Below are positions 13,787-26,622 of a stretch of 38,178 bases of DNA, in pieces. This DNA comes from Oscillospiraceae bacterium (GTDB lineage Bacteria; Bacillota; Clostridia; Oscillospirales; Oscillospiraceae), in NCBI GenBank assembly GCA_902795195.1, contig CADBKF010000017.1, forward strand, positions 5,350 through 43,527, given 5' to 3'. The position numbers were made by a program, and so were the translations under genes. Numbering within the stretch: the stretch's first letter is position 1; each line of letters starts with the position of its first letter. The notes under the pieces are model-generated. The model did not search any database, was not told the origin of the DNA, and was given only the letters and a program-made list of their open reading frames with translations.

Positions 13787-14983
13787 ATGACGGAAAAGCT
13801 CTATTACACCGATCCATATCTGACCGAATTTCGCGCCTCGGTCGTCTCCTGCGAGGCGGCCAAGGGCGGCTTTGCTGTGGTGCTCGACCGCACCGCGTTC
13901 TATCCCGAGGGCGGCGGCCAGCCCTGCGATCTGGGCGCGCTCGGCGGCGCGAGGGTACTGGACGTGCAGGAACGGGACGGCGTCATCGTCCACACCTGCG
14001 ACGCGGCGCTGGAGGGTCAGGTCGCCGGCCGCATCGACTGGGCCCGGCGCTTCGATCTCATGCAGCAGCACTCCGGCGAGCACCTGCTCTCCGGGCTGGT
14101 GCACCGGACCTACGGCTTTGACAACGTGGGCTTCCACATGGGGCAGGACGTCATCACGATCGACTTTTCCGGCGTCGTCCCGTCCGAGGACCTGTCGGGT
14201 CTGGAGGCCCAGGTCAACGCCTGGATCTGGCAGAACGTCGAGACGCAAATTCTCTGGCCCGACGCCGAGGAGCTCTCGCGCATCCCCTACCGCAGCAAGA
14301 AGGCGCTCAGCGGCGACGTGCGCATCGTGCGCTTTCCGGGCATGGACGACTGCGCCTGCTGCGGCACGCACGTGGCGCGCACCGGCGAAATCGGCCTCAT
14401 CAAGCTGCTCTCCTGCGTCAAATTCCACCAGGGCGTGCGCATCGAGCTGGTCTGCGGCGGCCGCGCGACGGCGTATCTGTCCCGGGTGTTCGACCAGAAC
14501 CGGGAGATTTCCGGCCTGCTCTCGGCCAAGCCCCTGCAGACCGCCGACGCGGTGCGCCGGATGCAGCAGGAGCTTTCGGAGACAAATTTCGCGCTTTCCG
14601 GCTGGAAAACCCGGTATTTTGCACAAATCGTCACGTCCGTTTGTAGGGACAAGCCGTGCTTGTCCGCGGACGAGCAGGGCTCGTCCCTACAGAAGGAAGG
14701 AGGCGCGCTGCTTGTCTTCGAGCCCGGCCTGACGCCCTCTGACATCCAGCAGCTCTGCCTGCTGATGATGGAGCAGACCGACCGGCTCTGCGCGGTCTTC
14801 TCCGGCGACGACGCGGCCGGCTACAAATACGCCGTCGGCCAGACGGGCGGCAATCTGCGCGAGCTGGTCAAGGCCTTCAACCAGGCCTGCCGGGGCCGCG
14901 GCGGCGGCAAGCCCAACTTCGCCCAGGGCAGCGTGAGCGCAACCCGGGCAGAAATCAATCAATTTTTTCAAACCAAGCTGTAG
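13787..14983 (+). CDS. AlaX-type alanyl-tRNA editing protein with DHHA1 domain
   Basis: Likely hydrolyses Ser- or Gly-tRNA(Ala) mischarged by AlaRS. The 398-aa protein has the AlaRS-like second additional domain with FYPEGGGQPCD (39-48), zinc-binding HSGEH (His95, His99) and CCGTH (Cys191/His195), then a DHHA1 domain (about 255-398) ending in GGGKPNFAQGS. GGAGG precedes the ATG. Two features are odd. Codons 286-302 are exactly an inverted REP pair, read in frame between the helical linker and the DHHA1 strands. The stop codon TAG is the TAG of another GTAG repeat. So both an internal loop and the 3' end have been shaped by repeat insertion. prfA follows 66 bp downstream. Confidence 0.92.
   Translation: MTEKLYYTDPYLTEFRASVVSCEAAKGGFAVVLDRTAFYPEGGGQPCDLGALGGARVLDVQERDGVIVHTCDAALEGQVAGRIDWARRFDLMQQHSGEHLLSGLVHRTYGFDNVGFHMGQDVITIDFSGVVPSEDLSGLEAQVNAWIWQNVETQILWPDAEELSRIPYRSKKALSGDVRIVRFPGMDDCACCGTHVARTGEIGLIKLLSCVKFHQGVRIELVCGGRATAYLSRVFDQNREISGLLSAKPLQTADAVRRMQQELSETNFALSGWKTRYFAQIVTSVCRDKPCLSADEQGSSLQKEGGALLVFEPGLTPSDIQQLCLLMMEQTDRLCAVFSGDDAAGYKYAVGQTGGNLRELVKAFNQACRGRGGGKPNFAQGSVSATRAEINQFFQTKL
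14642..14691. repeat. REP pair inside the alaX-like coding sequence
   Basis: 50 bp: TGTAGGGACAAGC at the left, GCTCGTCCCTACA at the right, inner palindromes around CCGTG and CAGGG. It has the heads-outward layout of the intergenic pairs but is fully open in the alaX frame and starts at a codon boundary. Confidence 0.92.
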
Positions 14984-15027
14984 GGGCGAGCATTGCTCGC
15001 CCGCGGGCGGCCATTGGCCGCCCCTAC
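14980..15027. repeat. REP pair at the alaX-prfA junction
   Basis: Heads-outward pair: GTAGGGGCGAGCATTGCTCGCC on the left half is split by CGC from GGGCGGCCATTGGCCGCCC and CTAC. The TAG at 14981-14983 is the alaX-like stop codon. Confidence 0.9.
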
Positions 15028-15049
15028 ATTCATCACTGAGGAATCTGAC

Positions 15050-16111
15050 ATGGAAGAAAAACTGACCCAAGTCGAAAACCGATACATTGAGCTCTGCGAC
15101 CGGGCGGAGCGGCCGGATTTCTACGCCGACCCGAAGCTGGCGGCAAAGTATCTGAAGGAGCAGAGGGACTTAGAGCCCGTGGTCTCCGCCTTCCGCGCCT
15201 GGAAGCGCGCGAAAACCGAGATGCAGGAGGCGCTCGAGCTCATGGCCGCCGAGCCGGAGATGAAGGACTTCTGCCAGGAGGAATACCAGAGCGCCAAAAA
15301 AGAGGCCGAACGCCTGGAGGACGAGCTCCGCATCCTGCTGCTGCCGAAGGACCCCAACGACGACAAGAACGTGATCGTGGAGATCCGCGGCGGCGTGGGC
15401 GGCGAGGAGAGCGCCCTGTTCGCCCACTCGCTCTACCGCATGTACTCGATGTACGCCGCCCGCCGCGGCTGGACGCTCGAGCTGCTCAACTACAACGAGA
15501 CCGAGCTCGGCGGCGTCAAGGAGGCGGACTTCATCCTCTCCGGCAGCGGCGCGTTCTCGCGCATGAAGTATGAATCCGGCGTCCACCGGGTGCAGCGCGT
15601 GCCGGAAACCGAGTCCGGCGGCCGCATCCACACCTCGACCGCGACGGTGGCGGTGCTGCCCGAGATGGAGGCAGCCGAGGTCGAGATCCGGCCCGAGGAC
15701 ATCGAGATGCAGGTCTACCGCTCCTCCGGCGCGGGCGGCCAGCACATCAACAAGACCAGCTCGGCCGTGCGCCTGATCCACAAGCCCACCGGCATCGTGG
15801 TGGCCTGCCAGGAGGAGCGCAGCCAGTTCCAGAACCGCGAAAAAGCCATGAACATGCTGGCCTCCAAGCTCTACGAGATGGAGCAGGAGCGCCTGGACTC
15901 CGCCGTCAGCGGCGCGCGCAAGAGCCAGGTGGGCAGCGGCATGCGCAACGAAAAGATCCGCACCTACAATTTCCCGCAGGACCGCGTGACCGACCACCGC
16001 ATCGGCCTGACCCTGCACAACATCCAGGGCTTCATGGACGGCGACCTGGACCCGATGATCGACGCCCTCACCACCGCCGAGCAGGCCGAAAAGCTGCAGC
16101 GGGGAGAGTAG
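15050..16111 (+). CDS. prfA: Peptide chain release factor 1
   Basis: RF1 ends translation at UAA and UAG. The start is ATG 15050 (GAGG 8 bp upstream); the frame's earlier opening lies in the REP. The 353-aa length is normal. The peptidyl-hydrolysis loop is GAGGQ (GGQ at 229-231) and the codon-recognition PxT motif is PET (185-187) within RVPETESGGRIHTST, which separates RF1 from RF2 (SPF). It is followed by repeats, not by the usual prmC. Confidence 0.96.
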   Translation: MEEKLTQVENRYIELCDRAERPDFYADPKLAAKYLKEQRDLEPVVSAFRAWKRAKTEMQEALELMAAEPEMKDFCQEEYQSAKKEAERLEDELRILLLPKDPNDDKNVIVEIRGGVGGEESALFAHSLYRMYSMYAARRGWTLELLNYNETELGGVKEADFILSGSGAFSRMKYESGVHRVQRVPETESGGRIHTSTATVAVLPEMEAAEVEIRPEDIEMQVYRSSGAGGQHINKTSSAVRLIHKPTGIVVACQEERSQFQNREKAMNMLASKLYEMEQERLDSAVSGARKSQVGSGMRNEKIRTYNFPQDRVTDHRIGLTLHNIQGFMDGDLDPMIDALTTAEQAEKLQRGE

Positions 16112-16112
16112 A

Positions 16113-16290
16113 AATGAAATGATGAAAAAATGATGGAATGAAGCATGCTCCTTCGTCGCAAATGAAGCCGCTTCGCTAATTGTGGTATTTTTCAATTCAA
16201 AGGAATTGAAAAATGGAATTTCATCCGTCCCGTCAGGGACACCTCAATTAGCGAAGCGGCTTCATTTCTTCGTTCGCAAAGCAGCTTCAT
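16113..16290. repeat. Nested palindrome and AATGAAGGAATGAAG repeats
   Basis: A perfect 22-bp inverted repeat (16161-16182 with 16245-16266, arm core GAAGCCGCTTCGCTAATTG) encloses a second perfect 12-bp one (ATTTTTCAATTC 16187-16198 / 16203-16214). The nested structure could terminate or stabilise convergent prfA and YibE/F transcripts. AATGAAGGAATGAAG-like words flank it and run into the YibE/F stop codon. Confidence 0.85.
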
Positions 16291-17471
16291 TCCTTCATTT
16301 TTCCAAACATTGTCGAGCCGATCAGGGCCGTCACCGGGACGGCCAGGACGACGCCGATGGAGCTTGACAGGGCGGAGATCAGCTCCACCGAGAAGAAGGT
16401 CGAGCTCAAAAGCTGATAAAACGACAGCTCCAGCGACCACATGTAGATGATCAGAAGCAGGCTCGAGCCGACAAAGGCCAGCACCAGGGTGTTGGTCATG
16501 GTGCCCACCATGTCCCGGCCGATGCGCATGCCCGAGCGCCAGAGCGCCGCGCGGGTCATTTCGGGGTTGACCGTTTTGAGCTCGGAAATGGACGAGGACA
16601 GGCTCATGGCCACGTCCATCACCGCGCCGAGCGACGAGATGATCACGCCGGCGGTCAGAAGCCCGTGGATGCGCAGCGGGATGCCCTGCTGCTGGATGTT
16701 GCGGAATTCGTCCACCAGCGTGGAGGTGGTGTACATGCTGTAGCTGTTGATCCGCGTGAGCCACTGCGCCAGCACCCCGAAGAGCGCCGCCAGGCCCATG
16801 CCGACCGCCGTGCCGAGCATCGCGCAGACGGTTTTTTTATCGACGCCGCCCAGGATCGTGAAGCAGACGATCTCCACAAACACGCACAGCCCCAGCGCGG
16901 TCCAGTCGGGCCGGAAGCCCTTCATGAGCAGCGGGCAGTAGATCCAGATCAGGCAGATCACCGTGAGCACCAGGCCGAGCAGGGATTTGAGGCCCGTCCT
17001 GCCGCCCACGAGCACCACGATCAGGAAAAACACCGCCAGCAGCACGAACACCATCGGCACGCGGTTGTATTGGTAGACCGCGCTGTTGAGGATCTGGCCG
17101 TCCTTGGCGTAGATGCTCAGAACGACGCGCTCGCCCTCCTTGACGCGCACGCCTGTGAAGACCGAGACCTGGTTTTCCAGCTCGAAGGTCTCGCCGGCAA
17201 AGGGGCCGGAGGTCAGGCGCACCAGGATGGTCTGGGTGCCGAGGTCCGCAATTTCCACGGTGCCGGCCAGGTAGTCCGGCGAGACCGTGTCCCGGGAGAC
17301 GTTCAGCACCGTCGCGGTCTCGTAGCTGACGTATTCCAGCTCGGTGGACTGGTTCTGGTAGATCGTCCCCTGCTGGGCAAACCAAAGCAGCCCGAAAAAC
17401 ACCAGCGCGGATACAATCAATACCAGGATGGAAATACGATTCTGTTTGAACCAATCTGAGATTTTTTTCAT
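16287..17471 (-). CDS. YibE/F-like integral membrane protein
   Basis: The 394-aa protein starts at ATG 17471 (AGAGGA upstream); the frame continues upstream only through REP sequence. An N-terminal helix (about 13-32) is followed by an extracytoplasmic beta-rich segment (about 35-150) and then about seven membrane helices with the family's polar stretches: GGRTGLKSLLGL, GLLTAGVIISSLGAVMDVAMSLSSSI and RDMVGTMTNTLVLAFVGSSLL. YibE/F proteins are widespread in Firmicutes; their function is unproven. The final residues KMKE and stop are encoded by an AATGAAGGAATGAAG repeat, so the natural C-terminus may have been replaced. Confidence 0.85.
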   Translation of the reverse strand: MKKISDWFKQNRISILVLIVSALVFFGLLWFAQQGTIYQNQSTELEYVSYETATVLNVSRDTVSPDYLAGTVEIADLGTQTILVRLTSGPFAGETFELENQVSVFTGVRVKEGERVVLSIYAKDGQILNSAVYQYNRVPMVFVLLAVFFLIVVLVGGRTGLKSLLGLVLTVICLIWIYCPLLMKGFRPDWTALGLCVFVEIVCFTILGGVDKKTVCAMLGTAVGMGLAALFGVLAQWLTRINSYSMYTTSTLVDEFRNIQQQGIPLRIHGLLTAGVIISSLGAVMDVAMSLSSSISELKTVNPEMTRAALWRSGMRIGRDMVGTMTNTLVLAFVGSSLLLIIYMWSLELSFYQLLSSTFFSVELISALSSSIGVVLAVPVTALIGSTMFGKMKE

Positions 17472-17500
17472 ATCAACTGTCCTCTGCGACGTCTGCACCC

Positions 17501-17662
17501 GTAGTGGCCGATGCCCACATCGGCCATAAAGCCTCCGGGACAGACCGGGTTTCGTATAGCTGATGCGGCAGGATACCCGTCCGTAGTGGCCGATGCCCAC
17601 ATCGGCCATAGAGGTGCGATGCGCGCCGAGGTCTTATGGCCGATGTGGGCATCGGCCACTAC
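17501..17662. repeat. RAYT1-family REPs on the 3' side of RAYT1
   Basis: Copies at 17501-17527 and 17583-17609 (same orientation) and 17636-17662 (inverted). The 82 bp from 17501 to 17582 is a diverged copy, in reverse orientation, of the 81-bp unit arrayed on the other side of RAYT1, so the transposase gene is flanked by inverted units. Confidence 0.88.
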
Positions 17663-17713
17663 AGGGAGATCACCATGCTGCATCGTTGATTTGAGGGGCA
17701 ATGTCGATCACGG

Positions 17714-18163
17714 TTATGTTTGATAATATTCATCCAAGGACCATTTGATCGGGTTCTCTTCGATGTACCTGCATCGCGTCAGGTAATCCTGTTCATTCCG
17801 AATTGCATGGTCGTAAAAGGAACGCTGCCAGATGCTTCTGCCGATGTTCTTCGTTGAAAGGGTTTTGAAAGAACGTATTTTGGAAGAAATATTCTCCCCC
17901 TCTGCATTTTTCACGATCAAATGAATGTGATTGGGCATAATCACATATCGATCCAGACCAGGAATGGATTGAATATAGCGTTCTACAATGGTTCCCTCTT
18001 TGGACAAAACGCACCGTGGAAGTTCGTCCTCTTGTTCGGCAGAAATGATGGTGCAAAGGCATTTTTCCCGGTTTTGCACACATATGGTGATGAAATACAT
18101 CTGATTTGACAGCTCCCGATCGTTCGGCAGGCGCAGCCGCTTTCTGGTGTAAAACTCTCCCAT
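17714..18163 (-). CDS. REP-associated tyrosine transposase (RAYT1), IS200-like Y1 family
   Basis: The 149-aa product has the Y1 HUH-type fold: a first strand YFITICVQNREKC, the metal-binding HxH in MPNHIHLIV, and the C-terminal WQRSFYDHAI and RCRYIEENPIKW, with candidate catalytic tyrosines in this last segment. AAAGGAA precedes the ATG. GC content is visibly lower than in neighbouring housekeeping genes. RAYTs nick at REP sequences; REPs of one family surround this gene on both sides. There is no second transposase gene (TnpB) and no IS ends beyond the REPs. It is full length, so may be active. Confidence 0.9.
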   Translation of the reverse strand: MGEFYTRKRLRLPNDRELSNQMYFITICVQNREKCLCTIISAEQEDELPRCVLSKEGTIVERYIQSIPGLDRYVIMPNHIHLIVKNAEGENISSKIRSFKTLSTKNIGRSIWQRSFYDHAIRNEQDYLTRCRYIEENPIKWSLDEYYQT

Positions 18164-18180
18164 ATGATTTCCTTTCTAAC

Positions 18181-18227
18181 GTAGTGGCCGAACTCGTAGA
18201 GTCACGAAGTATGCCTACATCGGCCAT
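18181..18227. repeat. 47-bp variant REP with 20-bp loop insertion
   Basis: Equals the RAYT1-family REP with 20 bp (ACTCGTAGAGTCACGAAGTA) inserted in the loop. A second copy with the same insertion, diverged, is at 32925-32971. Confidence 0.85.
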
Positions 18228-18235
18228 AAGAAACC

Positions 18236-18745
18236 CGATTCTCCCGGCGGTTTTATGGCCGATGTGGGCATCGGCCACTACGGGCTGTTCTCCTGCCGCA
18301 TTGGCTGTACAAAACCCGGCCCTCCCGGCCGCTTTATGGCCGATGTGGGCATCGGCCACTACGGGCTGTTCTCCTGCCGCATTGGCTGTACGAAACCCGG
18401 CCCTCCCGGCCGTTTTATGGCCGATGTGGGCATCGGCCACTACGGGCTGTTCTCCTGCCGCATTGGCTGTACAAAACCCGGACCTCCCGGCCGCTTTATG
18501 GCCGATGTGGGCATCGGCCACTACGGGCTGTTCTCCTACCGCATTGGCTGTACGAAACCCGGCCCTCCCGGCCGCTTTATGGCCGATGTGGGCATCGGCC
18601 ACTACGGGCTGTTCTCCTGCCGCATTGGCTGTACGAAGCCCGGCCCTCCCGGCCGCTTTATGGCCGATGTGGGCATCGGCCACTACGGGTGGTTCGCCTG
18701 CCGTATCGGTTATACGAAACCCGGTTTGTTCCGGCGGTTTTATGG
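18236..18745. repeat. Tandem array, six 81-bp units each carrying a REP
   Basis: Units start at 18255, 18336, 18417, 18498, 18579 and 18660. Each has the REP (ATGGCCGATGTGG half, ending CTAC) and a 54-bp linker with CTGCCGCATTGGC and CCCGGCCCTCCCGGCCG. The inner units differ by one to three bases; the last is more diverged and ends in a truncated REP. Because 81 is a multiple of 3, three frames stay open, but no ribosome site or codon bias supports translation. Confidence 0.92.
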
Positions 18746-18769
18746 CTACGGTTTGAGGCCTGTTTTCCT

Positions 18770-18801
18770 ATTGCCTATTGCCTCTTCCCTATTGCCTACA
18801 A
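18770..18801. repeat. Short heptamer tract
   Basis: CCTATTG, CCTATTG, CCTCTTC, CCTATTG and CCTACAA, directly downstream (on the gene strand) of the metallophosphoesterase stop. Confidence 0.8.
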
Positions 18802-19638
18802 TTACTTCTGCGGCAGCAATGTGATGACCGAGAGCTCCGGCGGGTTGCCGAGGCGGAGGGGGAAGGAGCTGTTGCCCAGGCCGCGGCTGACGGCCATGAT
18901 CGTATGGCCCAGCTTGTACAGGCCCGAGGTGTACTGCGGCAGCACGCCCTGGCCGGGGGCATAGAGCCCGCCGATGCCGGGCAGGCGGAACTGGCCGCCG
19001 TGCGCGTGGCCGCAGATCACCAGATCCACCCCGGATCTTTCATATTGCTCGGCGTAGTGCGGCTTGTGGGAGAGCAGGATGTTCAGCTCGCCCGCAGGCC
19101 GGTTTTTCATCAGATCCGTCAGCGTGGCGGTCTTGCCCTCCTGGCAGTCCACGCCGATCAGGCGGAACTGCTCCTCGCCGCGGTAGACGTTCGAGGCCTC
19201 GTTGCGCAGCACGTTGACTCCCTGGGCGCGCAGGGCGGCCAGGAAATCGGCCAGGGCCTTGGGCGGCAGCCGGTGCTCGTGGTTGCCGGTGACAAAGTCG
19301 CAGGGCGCGAGCTTGGCCGCCGCGGCGGCAAATTCCAGGGCCTGCGCCGGATCGGGCTTGTAGCTGTTGAGCAGATCACCGGTGATCACGATGCGGTCGG
19401 GCTGCTCGATCTCGATCTGGGTGAGCAGCAGGGCATTGTGCCGGCCGAACTCCGCGTTGTGCAGATCCGCCACGTGCACGATGCGGTAGCCCGAGAGGCT
19501 GCCGAACACCTTCGGCGAGCGGTAAGTCAGGCGGGAGACCGTCAGCCGTTTGTTGTTTCGGATGAGCAGCGGCGCGGCAACCGCCGCGGACGCCGCCACA
19601 CCGGCGCCGATCAGCGCACCGAGGGTTGATTTTTTCAT
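18802..19638 (-). CDS. Membrane-anchored metallophosphoesterase (YkuE-like)
   Basis: 278 aa. An N-terminal signal anchor (about 5-25, GALIGAGVAASAAVAAPLLI) is followed by a calcineurin-like phosphoesterase: DLH (58-60), GDLLN (87-91), GNHEH (118-122), LLSHKPHY and GHAHGGQ, which together supply the two-metal site. The YkuE group is exported or membrane bound; substrates are not firmly known, with UDP-diacylglucosamine-type or phosphodiester lipids suggested for relatives. GGAGG precedes the ATG. It lies downstream of gyrA with 108 bp between. Confidence 0.9.
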   Translation of the reverse strand: MKKSTLGALIGAGVAASAAVAAPLLIRNNKRLTVSRLTYRSPKVFGSLSGYRIVHVADLHNAEFGRHNALLLTQIEIEQPDRIVITGDLLNSYKPDPAQALEFAAAAAKLAPCDFVTGNHEHRLPPKALADFLAALRAQGVNVLRNEASNVYRGEEQFRLIGVDCQEGKTATLTDLMKNRPAGELNILLSHKPHYAEQYERSGVDLVICGHAHGGQFRLPGIGGLYAPGQGVLPQYTSGLYKLGHTIMAVSRGLGNSSFPLRLGNPPELSVITLLPQK

Positions 19639-19746
19639 ATGGAGTTCCTCCGATATGCAGCAGTCAGCTTCTTCGGCCGCAGGCGGCCTCGGAATGACAG
19701 GGTTCGGGTAAATGCGGTTTGGTAAACGCGGCTTGGGTGTCCGGGT

Positions 19747-22272
<2,526 letters not shown>

Positions 22273-22295
22273 AAATTATCCTCTCATTTTGAGGT

Positions 22296-22416
22296 CGTAG
22301 GGGGCGGCGTCCTCGACGCCCCGAACCGCAGTTTCGTTAAGAGATCAGCCTGATTGTCTTCGTAAATGTCATCTTCTGTGAACATAGCCGGGGCGTCGAG
22401 GACGCCGCCCCCTACG
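22296..22416. repeat. Inverted REP pair of the RAYT2 family
   Basis: Copies at 22296-22323 and 22389-22416, heads outward: GTAG, then arms GGGGCG/CGCCCC around GCGTCCTCGA. The pair lies between gyrA and the RAYT2 stop. Confidence 0.85.
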
Positions 22417-22443
22417 ATTGAAAGGCTGCTGGATTGTTGTCAA

Positions 22444-22935
22444 TTATTCTGTAAAGAAACAGTCTTCTTTCCATTTTCTTGGATTATCACTGATATACTG
22501 CCAAATTTTCTCATATTCCCTCCGGTTTCGGATGATCCGGTCATGAAAAGACCGTTGAAAGACGTCTTCTCCAATGCGCTTGCCGCAGAGTCGCTTGAAC
22601 GCCCCGATCGTGTGCGGAACAATCGCATTTGCAGCTGTTTTTTCTGTGTCATCGGACGGGTCTACCACAAGAATCAGATGAATATGATTCGGCATAACGA
22701 CATAATGGTCTATCGAAACATGTTTTGCATTTTGAATGGTTTGAATCTGCTCAGAAACAATTTTTCCAAGATCTGAAAGCACCATCTGCGGCAGATTCCA
22801 CTCGTCACCGTCCTGCACATAGCCGAACAATTTTTCTTTGTTTTTTGTGCAGATCGTAATGAAATAGAATCCCGCTGCGCTGTAATCAAATGTTCTTAAT
22901 CGGTTTGGTTTTCTCTTGGGGTATTGTTGTTCCAT
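22444..22935 (-). CDS. Second REP-associated tyrosine transposase (RAYT2)
   Basis: 163 aa, same superfamily as RAYT1 but clearly a different subgroup. It has FYFITICTKNKEKLFG, HxH in MPNHIHLILVV, VPHTIGAFKRL, VFQRSFHDRIIRNRREY and IWQYISDNPRKW. GC is lower than in gyrA and gyrB on either side. No good ribosome site precedes ATG 22935, so expression may be weak or the start may be misjudged. It is surrounded by the GGGGCG/CGCCCC REP family, not by the RAYT1 family. Its position splits gyrB from gyrA. Confidence 0.9.
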   Translation of the reverse strand: MEQQYPKRKPNRLRTFDYSAAGFYFITICTKNKEKLFGYVQDGDEWNLPQMVLSDLGKIVSEQIQTIQNAKHVSIDHYVVMPNHIHLILVVDPSDDTEKTAANAIVPHTIGAFKRLCGKRIGEDVFQRSFHDRIIRNRREYEKIWQYISDNPRKWKEDCFFTE

Positions 22936-22959
22936 GGTCCGTTTTATGAATCATTTTAC

Positions 22960-23286
22960 GGGGCGTCGGGACGCCGCCCCCTACGGCTTTACTTCTGCGC
23001 CTCGATTTCAGGCGCAGGTGCTGGCGTCTTCAATCCCGGGTGTAGGGGCTGGCGTCTCGACAGCCCGTGTGCGAAGCACAACACTGCCTTGCCGTTTCAG
23101 CCCTCTCCCGGGGCGTCGGGACGCCGCCCCCTACGGCTTTACTTCTGCGCCTCGATTTCAGGCGCAGGTGCTGGCGTCTTCAATCCCGGGCGTAGGGGCT
23201 GGCGTCTCGACAGCCCGTGTGCGAAGCACAACACTGCCATGCCGTCTCAACTCTCCCCGGGGCGTCGGGGACGCCGCCCCCTACGG
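22960..23286. repeat. Two 150-bp direct repeats plus a partial third between gyrB and RAYT2
   Basis: Unit 1 is 22960-23109, unit 2 is 23110-23258, and the start of a third is at 23259. Each begins with the RAYT2-family REP, followed by a CTGCGCCTCGATTTCAGGCGCAG palindrome-bearing segment and GTAGGGGCTGGCGTCTCGACAGCCC, a further GTAG palindrome. No gene. Confidence 0.88.
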
Positions 23287-23292
23287 CAAAAA

Positions 23293-25511
<2,219 letters not shown>

Positions 25512-25512
25512 A

Positions 25513-26622
25513 TCAATTTTCCGCCTTCAATTTTCCATTTTCCACTTGGATCGTCTTGCCGATGTCGGTCATTTTTTCTTCGTCGCAGCAGGTGATGAAC
25601 ACCTGGCCGCGGCGGATGTGGTTGACGACAAAATCCTGCCGGCCGGCGTCCAACTCCGAAAGCACGTCGTCGAGCAGCAGCACCGGCAGCTCGCCGGTGT
25701 CCATTTCAAAAATGTCCCGCTCGGCCAGCTTCAGGGAGATCGCCGCGGTCCGGGTCTGTCCCTGGGAGCCGAAGGCCCGGATGCTCAGCCCGCCCAGCGC
25801 CGCGTCAAAGTCGTCCTTGTGCGGCCCGGACAGGCACTGCATGGACTCGATCTCGGCCCGGTAGTGGCTCTGCTGGTGGGCCTTGAGCTGCTCGTAGACG
25901 GTCGGCAGGGGGGCGAAGGGGTCCGTGACCGTGGACACGGTCTGATAGGTCAGCGTCAGCTGCTCCCGTCCGCCGGAAAAATCCAGGTGGAAGGCCGCCG
26001 CCCGCCGCTCCAGCTCCCGCAGATATTTGGCGCGCGTCACGATCAGCTGCGCGCCCAGGCGCGCCATGCGCTCGTTGTACTCCGGCAGCACCGCCAGATA
26101 GCCCGGCGACTCCGCCTGCGCGCGCAGGGCCGCGCCCTTCTGCTGCAGGATGCGGTTGTATTCCTCCAGCGCGCTGGCGTATCTCGGCCGCAGCTGGCAC
26201 AGCGCGTCGTCGAGCAGCCGTCTGCGCTCGGCCGCGCCCTTTTTCAGAACCAGCAGGTCCTCCGGGCAGAAGAGCACGGTGCCGAGAATGCCGTTCATGC
26301 TCTCCCGCGATTTCTGCTTGACGCCGGAGAGCCACAGCTGCCGGGGCCTGCGGCCGGAGAACATGACCGCGCGCAGGGTCTGCTCCCGGTCATAGGACTG
26401 CACGCGGGCCTCGAGCTCGGCAAATTCCGCGCCGAAGCGGATGAGCTCGGCCTCCTTCCGGGTGCGGAAGGCGCTGCCCTGGGAGAGGTAGACGATGGCC
26501 TCGAGGAGGTTCGTCTTGCCCTGGGCGTTCTGCCCGCAGATCAGGTTGACGCCGGGCGAAAACTCGCAGAAAAAGTCCTCGTAATTGCGGAAGCCGCGCA
26601 GCCGCAGGGAGTTCAGGATCAT
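25513..26622 (-). CDS. recF: DNA replication and repair protein RecF
   Basis: An SMC-like ATPase that loads RecA at gaps with RecO and RecR. The 369-aa protein has Walker A GQNAQGKTN (30-38), LSGPHKDDF and the signature and Walker B region ending LPVLLLDDVLSELD. It overlaps the upstream S4 gene by 4 bp. The last residues (VENGKLKAEN) are encoded by a heptamer-like run (TTTTCCA words at 25513-25551), so the extreme C-terminus is probably repeat-derived. Confidence 0.95.
   Translation of the reverse strand: MILNSLRLRGFRNYEDFFCEFSPGVNLICGQNAQGKTNLLEAIVYLSQGSAFRTRKEAELIRFGAEFAELEARVQSYDREQTLRAVMFSGRRPRQLWLSGVKQKSRESMNGILGTVLFCPEDLLVLKKGAAERRRLLDDALCQLRPRYASALEEYNRILQQKGAALRAQAESPGYLAVLPEYNERMARLGAQLIVTRAKYLRELERRAAAFHLDFSGGREQLTLTYQTVSTVTDPFAPLPTVYEQLKAHQQSHYRAEIESMQCLSGPHKDDFDAALGGLSIRAFGSQGQTRTAAISLKLAERDIFEMDTGELPVLLLDDVLSELDAGRQDFVVNHIRRGQVFITCCDEEKMTDIGKTIQVENGKLKAEN

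Noticed and set aside
18255-18745. CRISPR-like look of the regular array
   Set aside because: The linkers between REPs are nearly identical rather than unique, the unit is 81 bp, and no cas gene is present.
17793-18824. Long open frames in three frames with 27-residue repeats over the 81-bp array
   Set aside because: The period is a multiple of 3, so any stop-free frame stays open. There is no ribosome site, and the units are REPs plus linkers.
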